Shown one piece after another: positions 26,346 through 39,900 of a stretch of 64,000 nt of DNA. The notes beneath the pieces are model-generated. The model was not told the DNA's origin. It was given only the letters and a program-made list of their open reading frames with translations, and made no database searches. This DNA comes from Dermanyssus gallinae. Its lineage: Eukaryota; Arthropoda; Arachnida; Mesostigmata; Dermanyssidae. The DNA lies in the NCBI GenBank assembly GCA_003439945.1, contig QVRM01000283.1:248001-312000 (forward strand), in the 5' to 3' direction. The translations under genes were made by a program, and so were the position numbers. Position 1 is the first letter of the stretch. The number at the start of each line of letters is the position of its first letter.

Positions 26346-27240
26346 GGTGATATCCCGGCTAGCAAGCAAGCATAGGCAGACAAACAGCCACCTAGGGCCG
26401 TGAGCGACTATAGGTGAAAGGAGGGCGCAGCCTTGTCGAGCAGCAGCAGCAGCAACAGCAGCGGCTGCGGTAGCGGCGGCGGCTACTACTCGAGTGGAGT
26501 GAAATGGAATCGAGTGTAGCACCCATCCATCCAACCACCCAACCGACCACCCAACCGACCACCCAACGACGAGGAGCATAATAACACGCATCTATCTGGC
26601 GCCTATGGCGAACGCCGACCCAGTAAGGCGTAACACAACATAACTGCGCCTCAATCGTGCCGAGCGGACAGTTGTTGCTCCCCGTTGTAGACAGTGGAAC
26701 GTGTGTGCCCTTCGTTGACACTCTCCAACCAACCAACCAACTGGCCTGCATCTGTATCTGCTGCATCTGCTTCATCAGGGTTACATAAACTTCGCGCTCA
26801 AGATCCGCAACGAGGACGCGCCGAGCGACCTCCGACGTTTCGCGCGCAGCTGTGAGGCAAGAACTCTCTACATATACATAGTCGCTCATTCCCTTCGCTT
26901 ATCACGCACAACAACGTCCTAGTTGTTTGTGTATGGGTGTATGTCTGTGTCCGTGCGTGTTTCCGTGTTTTTATCGCCATCTTGTGCATTTCGGTGCGTT
27001 TTGTAGCTAATCACATTATCGTTCGAGACATTGATCGTTGCCGCAACCAACCCTTGAACTCACGCACATGTCTGTCTGTCCGTCCGTACGTACGTACGTA
27101 TGTATTCATGTTTGAATGTATGCATGTCTACACGAGTGAATGTATCTTCGTGTATGCCACGTGATAACAGGCTGTATATCCCACCGGCTGTATATCGTTG
27201 CGTTGCATCAACTTCCGATCCTGTCTAGCCGACGACGACG

Positions 27241-27429
27241 ATGACTGTGTTCAATCCGTTTTTGTGTTGTTGCTGTGGCCGAACGAAACGGATGATTCTT
27301 GACTTGCGGTTTTCTATCGATCTGCCTTCGTCAGCCGTCGCTTTATGTGCAGATGCATTCGATGTGTTGATGTTTACCCCCCCAACAGATGATGGCGTCA
27401 ATCGTCGTGGAGCGGCATCGTCAGTTTGA
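27241..27429 (+). CDS. Small open frame with Cys-rich N-terminus, unassigned
   Basis: ATG at 27241 opens MTVFNPFLCCCCGRTKR and runs 62 residues to a stop. The four cysteines after a short hydrophobic start resemble a palmitoylation signal, but the frame follows a (GAC)n run and sits in repeat-rich DNA. No donor in the right place was identified. Low support. Confidence 0.15.
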   Translation: MTVFNPFLCCCCGRTKRMILDLRFSIDLPSSAVALCADAFDVLMFTPPTDDGVNRRGAASSV

Positions 27430-29358
27430 ATTGAGGTGCCGGTGAGCAGGAACGGGCGTCTTTCAGCTTCGTCCCGTCGGCATGCTTCTTTCTTTGCAGC
27501 TAGAGAATAAATTGTTTACTTGTGGTGATATGCTGGAATCGAGAGGTTGCGCTACGTATTATTATTCCTCTGCTTCCGGCGCAGTTTAGAGAAATCTGCT
27601 CGAGAGAAATCTGAACAGAGTGTTTGCGTTTGACTAAGCGCTATATAAACAACCATGTCCAAACTTAATTAAAAAGTTTCAATGCGGACAATGATTTGCT
27701 GTTGGAGCGATTGCTCACGTGCTTGCTTTTAACATGACTTTTATATTTAAGCGTTTGCCAGCAAACAAAGACGTTACAAACTAGGTGTTTACCGGTGTGC
27801 CGTTAAGCTTACAGTAGATGGCGCCTAGCGTTCGGGCATAATTCCTAACGGCGGCAAGTCGCCGATTCAGATAGTCTTGTCACGTCCTTTGGGGCGGGCG
27901 TGCATGTACCATGCTGACAACAGCGCAATCATATCATATACATACATATGGTTTTTGGCGATACCATCTGGCCATGCGCTTTAGTTGACTTAACTTGTGC
28001 AAGATATCACTGAAATGAACAGTGATTGCAACAGAAGAAATATGATTAAAGGTACAGGAGTACGTGCAACAACATCGACGATCATGATGATAGTCGTCGC
28101 AATAATGAAAACAACTTGAAACAACAACAACAAGGCATTCGTTCCGGGATGATGATTCATGCTGTTGTGTTTGTCGTCGTCGTGGTGGAAAGAGCAGAAG
28201 CACCGGCAGCGGCAGCAGAAGCAGAAGTAAATATCACGTCGTCCGATGAGGGCCTCCAGAACCACCGTGTGGACGTCGTTTTTCTACTTGAAGCATTGCC
28301 AGAAGAAACGGCGGCAACTGTAGCCGCAACAGCAGCAGCAGCAGCAGTATATCGGGTCGGGTAGCCAGCAGTGTGCGAGCAGTGAGTGGCCCACACTGGG
28401 CCACTTGTGGCGTTATTTCTGTGTTGTTGTTGTGGCTACGCCTTCATGTCGACAATATTGGTGGTGGTGGTGGTCATGGTGCGAACGGCGGACGGTGATT
28501 ATCATGATGGACAGACAACGACGACGACGACGGCGGCGTCAGCGTCAGCGGCGACGACACGATCCATTCGCAGCCGCATCAATGGTTGCGGCTGTTTGTG
28601 CGCCCGACCGCGCACGCGCGGCCGGGCGACCAGGCGGGTGCGCGGACGCGCTCGGCGGCTCCATCCATAGAGGAAAGCAGCCACAAACAGCAAACTGGAG
28701 GAATCCACAGTAGAAACCAAGCGTTGCAGCAGATCTGCCGCGCAGCGAACGACATTCGTCCGACACAAAAACGCCAAAATAGAGAGACAGTCATCCATCG
28801 ATCCACACAGTAGTAGTAGTAGTAGTAGGAGTCAGTCCACCCGCTCGTTGAAAAGTCGCTTGGTCAATGGGCCTTTCGGCCAGTTAGCTAGTGAAAAAAC
28901 ACGGGGCAGCAACAACAACAACAACAGTAGTAGTGGTGGTGGTGGCGATAGCGCGGCGACTGACCGGACGGAACTGTGGACGGAGAGAGAACGAACGAAC
29001 TCATGACGAACAACAACAGACGGATGGATGGACGGACGGACGGACGGATCGACACAGCGAGCAAATGACGGCCATGAAGAGGCGGGACAGTGGTCGCTAC
29101 AACCACCACCACCACCACAATGATGATTAGTGTTGTTGTTATGATCAGAATAGTAGTAGCAGTCGTATGGGTCGTAGTAGTGATGGTGGTGGTGTCAGCG
29201 ACCGAAGCCAGCGCAGCTCCATCGCGCTGATTTCACCATTTCACCATCTTACCAGCAGCAGTGGCAGCATCAGTAAAAAGCACAACAACAACAACAACAA
29301 CGCCACCACCACCGCTGCTGCTACTGCTGCGCGCTCTCTCTCTCAACGTAAAAAAAAC

Positions 29359-29397
<39 letters not shown>

Positions 29398-29889
29398 TGC
29401 ATGCCATAAATAGATACACAGACAAACACATTCAAAAAAAATAACACCCAAAGAAACACAGAAACACAGGACACATAGCGACGCGTGCACCGCCACATCC
29501 AGAGCCCGAGGCACAGGGGTATCATGGTAGTGGTGGTGGTGGTGGTGGCGGTGGCGACCACAACGACGACGACGACGACAACGACTACATCATCATCTAT
29601 CTATCTAGACAACGGTCAATGTCAATGGTTGGTCGCCACACGCTACTGCTGCTTCTCCTCCTTCGTCTTCTTTGTCTGCTGCTGCTGCTGTTGCTGTTGT
29701 TGTTATTGCTGCTGCTGGTGCTGCTCTCACGACTCACCAGGGCTTACTGGCTCTCTCCGGGTTCTTTTTGTTCCATCTTTGCATTCCTCTATCCTTCTAT
29801 TGTAACTGCTTCTGCTGTTGCTGCTGCTGCTGTTGCTACAGCTACCAGTTGTTGTAGTAGTAGTGGTCGCAATAGTAGTAGGAGTAGTG

Positions 29890-30092
29890 GTCGAACCCGG
29901 TGGTGGCGTGGTGGTGGCTTAAGTCTGCGCCTCGCGACCGGAGAAGACGGTTCATAGGTGCAGCGCAGGTTCGAGCCCCACCGTTGCCCTACATTTGTAT
30001 TTATGGGGATAGTCCGTCTATGAAGAGCAATGCGAAAAACAGTTCCGTGGCCAACGTTAAATCTTGGCTGAGGGTCGGTCAGCTCGAAAAAC
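29890..30092 (+). mobile_element. tRNA-derived SINE family A, copy 3
   Basis: On the plus strand the head contains TGGCGTGGTGGTGGC and AGGTTCGAGCCCCACC (B box, about 29978). The body has ACATTTGTATTTATGGGGAT, then GAAGAGCAATGCGAAAAACA, and ends at GGTCGGTCAGCTCGAAAAAC. It is followed directly by a (GTA)n run, which may be its tail microsatellite. It lies inside the repeat-rich NDRG 5' region. Confidence 0.77.
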
Positions 30093-30095
30093 TAT

Positions 30096-30127
<32 letters not shown>

Positions 30128-30899
30128 TTGTTGACAATATTGACGAGACGGATCGACCAATCCAATGACGGACGGACTGGACTGTCTGACCGACCGACCG
30201 ACCAACGACTGCACTGCTGCCTATTTGTCTGTCTGTCTCCTGTCGGTCTGACCACCACTCGATGTTTACACGTTGATTAACAACGGACGGACCGTTTGTA
30301 CCAAACTCGGCGGCTAGCTACAATAACAGCTGCTTCTTGCCGGCTTGTATTCGCTGCCGACACTATACGCTAACAACTGCGCGACCACTGCTTTTGCTGT
30401 CCCTGTCGATATATGATACAGTTACTTGAACGTAACTGTCCTCCTCCTCCTCCGAGACAAAAAAAAACTCACACGGATAGAATATCGCTCCGTATCAGCT
30501 TCGCCATACTCCGACCACTCCCCCCCCCCCGCGTCTTTCCTCCCCCGGCCACTACAGTTTATCAAACGTGAATGGATGAACGAATGCGTGAGGGCTAGCT
30601 GGTTGGTGATCGTGGCCTTTCCACCCGGCCAAGAAATTGTTTTCGGAGCCCGGGTGCGTAAAAATGCCTGGGTGGGTGGAGATGGACGACGACGACGACG
30701 ACGACAACAGCAACGACAACAACAACAACTCACGACTCAAGACCGTCTTGCAGCCGCAGTAGTGGCAGCGGCGGCGGCGGCGACGGGGTCATCTGAAATT
30801 TGCCACTCCTCTCGCGTGCGCGCTTTCTGACTCACTCACGACAATCAGCCCTCGCCCTCGGACCAGAAGTTAGCCGCGTTGTTATAGTAACTGATCCCC

Positions 30900-31335
30900 G
30901 ATTGAGTTCTCTCTCTCTCTCTCTCTCCCTCCTCATTTCTCCCCACCCCTCCCTCACTCTGTTTTTACCCTCGTCGTGTTGTGCGCGCAGCTGTTCGCGC
31001 CTAGCCCACAGTCAGCACCAACAGACTACGGGCGTTGCAGTGGTCTTTGGCGCTTCATGGCACTTCAACTACAACCCTCATCTCTCTTTCTCGCCCGTCC
31101 GCGCTCCCTCCTCTCTCGCTGTGTCTGTATCTCCCCCTGCCCCCCTGCGACTCCGCGGCCGACCCGGACCTCTACTGACTGACAATGGCGACTGAGCAGA
31201 TTGAATGTCAGCTACTACTGTAGTTATTGTTCGTTGTTCCCTGTTTGCGTGCTGTTTGTCGATTTGTTTGACACTGAACGAGCAGCAGCAGCAGCAGGAG
31301 TTGTTGCCTCATTTGGCTCTCCAGGCCTGTCCTCG
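30900..31335 (+). promoter_or_regulatory. Candidate proximal promoter/leader with short uORF
   Basis: A (CT)n tract (about 30909-30927) and a pyrimidine-rich stretch are followed by CACAGTCAGCACC (about 31007), an initiator-like context, and then leader-like sequence. A 12-codon upstream frame (ATGGCGACTGAGCAG...) starts at 31184 and ends before the candidate start at 31336. The assignment rests only on sequence style and on the donor downstream. Confidence 0.25.
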
Positions 31336-31358
31336 ATGGCGACCTACCAACTGCTCAG
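31336..31358 (+). CDS. Candidate alternative 5' coding exon (MATYQLL), in phase with NDRG
   Basis: ATGGCGACC at 31336 encodes MATYQLL and ends AG before the donor gtagga at 31359, in phase 2. Joined to 34095 it reads R-G-K-M and then the NDRG sequence, in frame. The intron would be 2.7 kb. Upstream (about 30900-31335) is a CT tract and leader-like DNA. This would be a proximal alternative promoter product. Support is limited to donor, phase and position. Confidence 0.38.
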
Positions 31359-31449
31359 GTAGGAGAAATGGAATTTTTCGGCAATCACTGTGTGCGGACA
31401 GCTCTGCTAATATCGATAACAGTTGTGTCGATTAGGACGCGCACATAGA

Positions 31450-34090
31450 GCTGCCAGTGCAGTTAGCAACCTTGGCAAAAATTGTTTGGCTTTTCTCCAC
31501 TCAACGTTCGCTGTATGCCAGTTTATATTCGGCTTCCTAAGGCAGTTCGACACAGCGTGAAGTCGAGGAATCCGCATCTTGCGACGGTGTTGTGTTGTGC
31601 TGTCGACGACAACGACGACGACGACGAGGAACACGATTTACGACGCAGAAGTATACACGTTGTAAATGGCGCCTCTATTTTCGAACGCTTCCGTGTATAT
31701 ATTACGTTAGTGCAACGGAGTCGCACTTTCTACGAATTGTGTTTCTGTGTAACTTATGCTACAGCAGAGAGCTCGTCGAGTCAGTTTTAACTTAGAGAAT
31801 GTTCGACGCACGCGCTCCTGCCGGACGTTTAGCTGTTATAGAGTACAAATGCGGTCATGTCCAAGCATTCGATGGATAAGCCCGACAGAGTTGTTTGGTG
31901 CCGCGGTCCCGTAAAGGGTGAAGTGGAGGGGTGAGAATTAGTAGTCAGCAGTTGCTTTTGAGGTCGAGGAGTGTCGATGCTTTGCTTAAACATTTTCCAA
32001 GCGACTCAGTCAAGTACCAGACGTGAATCCTGATTTATAGGGAAAAACATATAGGTTTATCGAAAGATTTATACCTGGTTTATACAACGTCATTTTCCCA
32101 CTAGTGTAAATTCTCCACCTCTTCTATTCCAGAAGGCCATCGCAAAATATGGTGAAGCTGTTTTTTGTGCGTAGAATATCATAGAATAGAAAACCACTAT
32201 ATTGTAAACAGAAGTGCGGCTGTATAAGAGCTATAGGACTAACTAAGGAACGAACTATATTGGCATACTCTTTACCATACTGGTATCGACGCCTTCACTG
32301 TATCGACGTTGCCAAGGCTCGTTTTCTAGCCTTCTGTCGTATTCGTTCCCGCATCGTCTAAGCTAAGTGGTTGAACTAGCGCTGATATCGAGACACCACT
32401 AGTAAGAGTGCGATGCCCACCACCACCATTTTGACCAGCCAGGCAAACTTGTCGATACGAAACGCCGCGGTTTTGAAGCGGCCACGGCGATAGCTAGCTG
32501 TAATACATGGCTGCCAGAGGAAGGGAACGCCCTGATGCCATATCATCATCTTAATCATCATCGTCGTTGTGTGTGTCCTCATTGTTTCGTCCTTCTATTA
32601 CTACTATTACTTGTATGTATTGGTGGTTGTCGCCGCGGTGGGTGGGTGGGATTTCTTGTGAAAGAAGACGTCTACGTGCGATTGCTCGTGTGCGCTGCCT
32701 TATCGTCATCGTACATTATCATCTTTCTGATTTCTTCATTCTGCGGCTCGCCGTATCCCATCCTAGATGGCTGCCGAACTAGAAGAAGAAAAAGAAGGCG
32801 ATCACAGATTCTACCGCCACCGCTGAAGACCTAACATTGTGTCCGACGCGTTTCCTCATATGCTCACTTGACGCTGACTTCATTAGAAACTTGACCGCAT
32901 TCTCCTTTTTTTTTTTACCTTTCAGCTCCTCGCGTGCAGTGCAATTGATACAACATGCATAGTGAATGTGCTGCTAGCACTAAAGCAGTAGAAACAGTTG
33001 AAGCAGTGGTTATTGTTGCAGCGCTTGTTGTTATGACTGACGACTGCGAAGTGCAGCATGTATGCATGATTCCGCCCACATGACCCATGTACAGAAATAA
33101 ATAATGTGATCGCGATCGGGTCGCTAACTGCGTGTCGACGCCGCCAGCCAATTTTGAGAACTTCTGTCGCTACCTTATTGGTGGTGTTCATGCTGCTGTT
33201 CGATCGATATATATATATATATATATATACATAATGGCGAACCTGACAAGCGTTTCTGGTCGGCATATTGGACTTCTTGGATCGTCTTGTCGATTGACTT
33301 TCGTAATCGCGTGACTGCCGGCCAGCTGCTTTGCAGCGAAGGTCAACAAATGTTGCAAAAGCGCGTACTGACTGCACAGGATGAACAGTCTAGCTATCGG
33401 CGGTCAGATAAAAACGGATACGCTTCAATAAACGAAATCGAAACGCAAACGAACAATACGCACACGTATTTATTTGACCGAACGAAACATTCGTATTGAG
33501 CGGCTCTAGCGTTTTGTTGGAATAATGGACATGTCATGTAGCACCGTACAAGTTGTCTTGCCGAGTTGCCGGTCAACTTGTTTGCTTTGTTATTGTCAAC
33601 CTATATGATCAAAATGTATCTGTTTTCCACCTGCCACGTCTCACAAGTATCCAGATTTCTGTCGCCCGTTTTACCTTATAATACATATTTTATATTTTTG
33701 GAAATGAAGCGTTAAAGATACATCATGCCCTCTACGTTTTCTACGAACAACTATTGTAACAGTTTACGTATGTATCGGTGCAGGCTGTACTATGGAATTT
33801 TCTTTATGTTAGGCACATATTAGCTTTGCTTGTTTGTTAAACATTAGCGAATTATTGCATGACACATCTGCGTGTGTTGTCTCATAACATATAAATGTCA
33901 TCCCGTCAGCCTAAATTGATTACCGGGCGCATCAAAGGGACTTGATGCATTCCAAGCATTTTGCTTCTTTTGTTTCTAGTTGTTGTTTTTGTTGTCGTTC
34001 GTGCTGCCCCTGTCCCTACTGTTGTTATCATTGTTGTTGAATGTTTCTTTCATAACGTATTTTGTGTTCCCCTTTGTGTATCTTTGTGTG
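31450..34090. other. Intron upstream of the core NDRG exon
   Basis: Lies between the candidate exon at 31336 and the acceptor at 34094. It holds a TA run at 33207-33229 and AT-rich DNA from 33600. No coding evidence. Confidence 0.45.
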
Positions 34091-34094
34091 ACAG

Positions 34095-34297
34095 AGGGAA
34101 GATGCCGACGGACACAATGGATGACATTGAGCTTCGTGGCGTAGAGGCGTCGTCTCCGCTGATGCGGCGCCTATCGCGCTCTGATTCATACTCGCAGGAG
34201 GACAAGATCGAGACCCAATGGGGCACGATGCTCGTTGCTGTACAGGGCGATCGGCAAAAGCCGGCCATGTTCACCTACCACGACATCGGACTCAACC
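34095..34297 (+). CDS. NDRG: NDRG exon with internal start codon (residues 1-65)
   Basis: The acceptor is the AG at 34093-34094, after a T-rich stretch, and the donor is gtaagt at 34298. The exon begins with seven bases (agggaag) before the ATG at 34102. These seven bases are open in the reading frame of the ATG if the incoming exon ends in phase 2. The encoded protein starts MPTDTMDDIELRG and reaches TYHDIGLN at the start of the NDR domain. The exon ends in phase 1, and the split codon is completed as His by the next exon. Confidence 0.93.
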
Positions 34298-35416
34298 GTA
34301 AGTGCAGATTGGCCGGGGGCCTAACGAGGCTCACGATAGCGATAAACTGTCTCGTAGGTGTCGAGCAGCAACACTCCTCTGCTAGACATAGGCATATATT
34401 ATTCAGTTTGACTTACCCTGCACGTGCGGGCGGGCGGGATGCGATCGAAAGCATCCGGTGTCTCTGATAGCCGAAATTTCTCTCTCTCTCGTGATTCTAG
34501 CTCCCGGTTATGCGGAATACGCCGAATGTGTCCTATGTCCACGGTATAAGGTTTGGTCGATTGACTCACTGGCGCTAAACAATACTGACTTGCAACGCTT
34601 CTTAAACTTGCAGACGTGTCAAACTTCCAAGCATTCTTCAACTACGTCGACGTGAACATGATGATGAAGAACTTCTGCATCTACCATTTAAACGCTCCTG
34701 GACAGGAGGAAGGCGCTGCTAACTTCCCTGAGGGGTACGTAAACGTCTAGTCTCATATCTAAACCCTGATAGAGTTAGAGTCATATCTAAAACGGTTATA
34801 CTTTTTTTAAAAAAGTGCTCCGGCAGTACGCAGTGTCTAGAACAATTGGTATTATGTCTGTCGTTTTGATTTATTCCTATATTGTGTTCTGTGCAAGCCG
34901 ATATGATAGACTGTATAGTACATGGGTTTCACACGAATGAAAAAAAATTAAAAAAAATAAATTATTAGCAACTGCATCACTATTTAATATATACCGCGGA
35001 TAACCACAAGTTAAATCATTTACTGCATTTTAGATACGTATTTCCAACGATGGACCAGCTTGCCGAGATGGTGATGCCCGTAATGAAGTACTACGACATC
35101 AAGCACTTCGTCGGATTTGGTGTTGGAGCTGGAGCTTACATTCTCGCTAAATTTGCTCTTGATCACCAGGAGTGCGTTGATGGTCTTTTTCTCATCAACT
35201 GCACTGCGGGCAAGAGCTCTTGGTCCGAATGGGGATACCAGAAGGTCAACTCCATGTACCTCAAGTATGTCATTTGCAAGTAGTTGATACAAGAAGGAGA
35301 GCATTTTAATCTAGATTTAGAGATGCGTATCTAACTATGTGATTGACCTAAGACTAAACGTATTAGGTCGACTATAAACAAAATTTAATTAAAGAGTTGA
35401 CTCCTGACAGGGAAGT

Positions 35417-35487
<71 letters not shown>

Positions 35488-36864
35488 CCGGCATGCATAG
35501 GAGGTTTAAATTCAATTAGTTATGTCCCAATAGTTACTTTTGTATTTGTTTTGTTTGTTGCTGCATAAAATACTCTGTCATCTTCAAAGAATTTTATGTT
35601 TCTTTTATATATCTAGTCTTCGCGTTTCTTATTGTGTGTCCACGCCGGTTGACTGTTTGCGTGAGACGCTTTTCATTGCTAGTTTTTTTTTAGCTCCTAT
35701 TAATCTGTGCATAATTTGGCCCACACCGTGGACGCCATCGATCGTAACTATATAAAGAATCTATATCAATCTGGACGACTGCCGTTTGCAGGTCGTCAGG
35801 TATGACCGCATCTACGCTGGACTACCTTCTATGGCACCATTTCGGCAAGCTCTCAGAGGAGAGGAACTACGATATGGTACAGATGTACCGTAACTACTTT
35901 AGCAAGTCAATCAACGCTCAGAACCTGTCGGCGTTCATCGACGCGTTCATCAAGCGGAGCGATCTGAGTATCGTCAGGGAGCTCGATCCCAACAAGAAGA
36001 AAGGGACCCGCAACTTCAGATGCCACGTAATGCTGGTTGCCGGCTCGCTTTCACCGCACGTCGAAGAAACCGTGAGTTCTTCCGTAAAACGCGCATGCTC
36101 TCACAACGCCCAACATAGCTAGCGTCCATGCTGTCGATTATCCTTCACGTACCTGGCCTGCTTGTAGCACAGGCTTGGTGCTACTGTTCGAGGTTTTTGT
36201 CGATTCAGCTCACTGTCAAGGTGCGACGATGGAGTCGACCGTCCAAAAGTGTTCGTCGCCGCACCAAGTGGCGTTCGAGCCCTACATGCATGGGCATTGA
36301 CTCCTTGATTCCTCACATCAAAGTGCTGCTTTATTTGTGCTGGCCTTGCATTATCCTGTGATTTATCGTGTCGTTAATGGCGCGAGTGGAAACCCGGTCG
36401 CAATGTTGGCTGAGGAAGGTACTCCTCCCCCCAAATGACGCCTTCCCAAGGGTCAATTGTTGTCTGGCGTGCATCACCCGTTCATTGGGCGGTGTGGTCT
36501 CGTTTTGTGTGAGCTAGCCGGCTTGTCCGGTCATAAATAAAAGATGGAGCCCGACTGAATGTTACGTTGTCGATTCATTCAGATAAAGACGATCTGTGCT
36601 AGTTATGTAACAATCACGCCAGTGAAGGCCCCGATATTATCACTGTTCGTTACCACAAGCGGCGTCAGTCGGTTTCCTACGCCAACCCTCGGAGCTTTTG
36701 TCGTGTGTACTCTCGTGTACTTCTGAATGACAGAAATATAGTGTTACTTGCTGTGGAAACGGCAATACAATTGCCCATGCCGTTGCTACTGTTGTTATGC
36801 TGCATATGATTCTAGTTAAATATGGTTGCCGTCACGTATGACGTACGTAGAAATGCTTCTGATG

Positions 36865-36917
<53 letters not shown>

Positions 36918-39900
36918 TGCTATAAACAATGCAGCCAATAGTGCTCCATTGTGAACTGTTTTCTTTAAAATGTTTCGTTTCTATGATGCAGGTGACCATG
37001 AACGGCCGTCTGGACCCCTCCAACTCGTCCTGGATGAAGATCTCGGATGCTGGCATGGTGCTTGAGGAACAGCCGAGCAAGATTTCTGAAGCGCTAAGGC
37101 TTTTTTTGCAGGGATTGGGCTATGGTAAGACATATAGCTTGTATCTGGCTGACTTTTTTTTTAAACGTTTCTTTTCAATGACCTCCAGCGCATAAGTCAG
37201 TCACTATAAGGAAGATATGCAGTAGATTTTTTCCGAGGTTGAGGTTTCTTTCTAACTTTTGTGATTTTTGGTACGCTAAGAAATACTCGCACTGTAGAGT
37301 GAGACATAGCTGGCGGAGTTGAGGACCTTAAAAATGCGGTCTGATGCTGAACCTCTTACTGTTGCTTATTTGGTGTTTTGGTGCATGTGTGTCTTGCCGA
37401 ATGGTTGTGTTATAATTCACGTTTTTGTTCATGTTTTCTACATTGCTCTACTATCACCCTCGACCTTTCCCTTTGTTTCATATGTTCACTGAGTATTTCC
37501 TCCCTTGTCAGTTTCCATAACAGCTATGAATATATGGACTTGTCATACGCAAATCAGCCTATGACACGTATGCATGTTATACGTGAACAACAGAATGTGT
37601 GAACACATCTGTCGATTGTTATTTAGGTTTATAAATCTTCTTGTTCCGCGAGCAACATCTGGTCGTCAGTGAGACAGCCATCCTCCTCATTCTTGAATTA
37701 TTTCTCAACATAAGTGGACCAAAATGCCCATAAGAATCACGGTCAGCGTAAATGTGCAGGATTCGTGATTTCCAGTGACCATGGCGGTACGACATCATTT
37801 TCGTCTAGAATAACGTTTCACGATCATTTGTTTTTCTTTTCTAGCTCTGAACTCTGCTCAGAGACGTACGTCGGCCGCATCCCTGAATGAAGCCCTAGCG
37901 GAGAGAAGGAGGTCTTCAATTGCCGCTAAGGAAGCCGCCGCCGCCGCTGCAGGTCAGATATGTGCACAAGAATATGCGAAATAACAGGCAGCAATATTTG
38001 CACACATATGCTGCTAAGTTACGATTACTATCGCATTACTACCTAAATGTATCATTCTGCTGCGATCCCGTTGTCGCAGGCGCGCGTCTGTGTGTGTCTG
38101 TACATGTGATTTTCGTGTGGGTTATGTATACCTTTTTCTGTTCAACCAGTTCAAATTAATCTTCGGCAATCATGCCTTTTAGAATTTATGTCTGTATTCT
38201 GCTTTAGTTTTATTTTCTTGCGGTATTCCGACATAACACTTGTTAATCTACCCGCCAATACATATTCTATGTCAATAGGGGATTATTTAAGTTGTAATAC
38301 TGATATAGGATTATTAAGTTGTAATACTGATATAAGGAGACGTTATTATCAGATGTGCGCTCAGTAGCATCCCACTCTTCCAAACGGATAATAAAATAAA
38401 ACTACTTGTCCGATAATGCTATATTGTCCAACATCATCTATCTGTATCGTTGGCAGTAATAACACGTAAAGGTTGTGATCATGATACTAAGCCTTGACAT
38501 ACGCTGACGCGATACTAACTATAGTTGCTGCGAGGTGTTGGCTATTTTTCCCATTGGCTCATCTCATCTTTCTATGATGCTGGTTCAATTCAGCAACGCA
38601 GAGCAGCAGCGTCTGTCTTCACTGGTTTGGGTGTCGCCAATTATGTTGAATTAAGTCATCCTTTTGCTGCCTGGTCTGGCTCACCCAACAACTTGACCAG
38701 CATGTCACCACCTTAAAAGGCTCGTCACATGTGTGTTAGTTGTCCTCTCAGTTCGCCATTGATTACCAGCCCCCGAATGCTCACTCCAATACTTACCAGT
38801 TCGATCTCCTTCTCTTCGTTGGCATCATCATCATCATTGTCGTCATCGTCTGCTGCTGTTGCGCAGGTTTTGTTACTCGTTGCTACTGCTGCTCCTGCTA
38901 CTGCTGTTGCTGCTTACTCCATCGATGTCGTTGTTGTTGTTGTTGTTGTTTTGTTGTTGTTGTTGTTGCTGCTACTGTTGTTGTTTAATTTTCTTTTTTT
39001 ACTAATTTTACGACGACTACTTCGAATCATTATTATTGTTATTTTACTTATGACATAGGATAGGGTCACATTCAATTTCGCACAGCAGAGCCGGTAACAT
39101 GCCACAGCCTTCGTGTGGCCGGTATATTTTTGTGTCTAGTTAGTATTATGGCTGTTACTCTCGTCATAACGTTCTCCCCCCGCCGCAGCGACTTGAATAT
39201 ATATATGTACGAATGGATACTGGTTGATAGTTGCGTGATTTTTTCGATTATCGTCTAACATACGTTTATGCACCCGTCGTGTTCGTTTTTTGTTGTGTTG
39301 TTATCGCCGTCCCTTGTGTGCGTCTGTGTTGGACCTTCTTCCACCGTCGTCCCGTCCGCTCTCTATCTCTGTCTGTCTGTATGTCTATCTATGTCTATTT
39401 GTGAGTGTGTCTATGCGCGCCCGACATCAATGGTGTCGTTCCTGGGTCCACCCCTAAACACCAAATATATGGCACCTTCATCATCACCACCACCATCATC
39501 GGAATCATCATTACTGCCACCACCACCACGACTAATAACAACAATGAAAAAAAACCCAACCCACATGTTCCATTGCCGAATGCGGCGTCATTGAATTTGT
39601 ATATTGTTGTGGGCGTGATCCAACGACGATCGAAATGCTTCTCTGTCACACTTGTATATGTGCATGTACGTAATATGGTGCTTACGTGTGCATGCAAAAC
39701 CCTGCTGCCACTGGTATCGTATTGGCATATTTGGTTGTGCCACTTCGAACCTGCACATAAACCTGCAACTTCCCCTCCCCCTCCACTCCCCCGCCTCGCT
39801 GAAACGAAAATCGGCTTTGGATCGATTTACTGCTACCTGCCGGACCCTACCTGAACTTTATTTATGCATCTCTGGTATCATTTCAAATGTTCGTTTATCA

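Noticed and set aside
26178..26889. Minus-strand frames of 137 and 165 codons
   Set aside because: Composition follows CTG/GTT and TGGGTGG repeats; frames overlap each other and have no recognisable domain.
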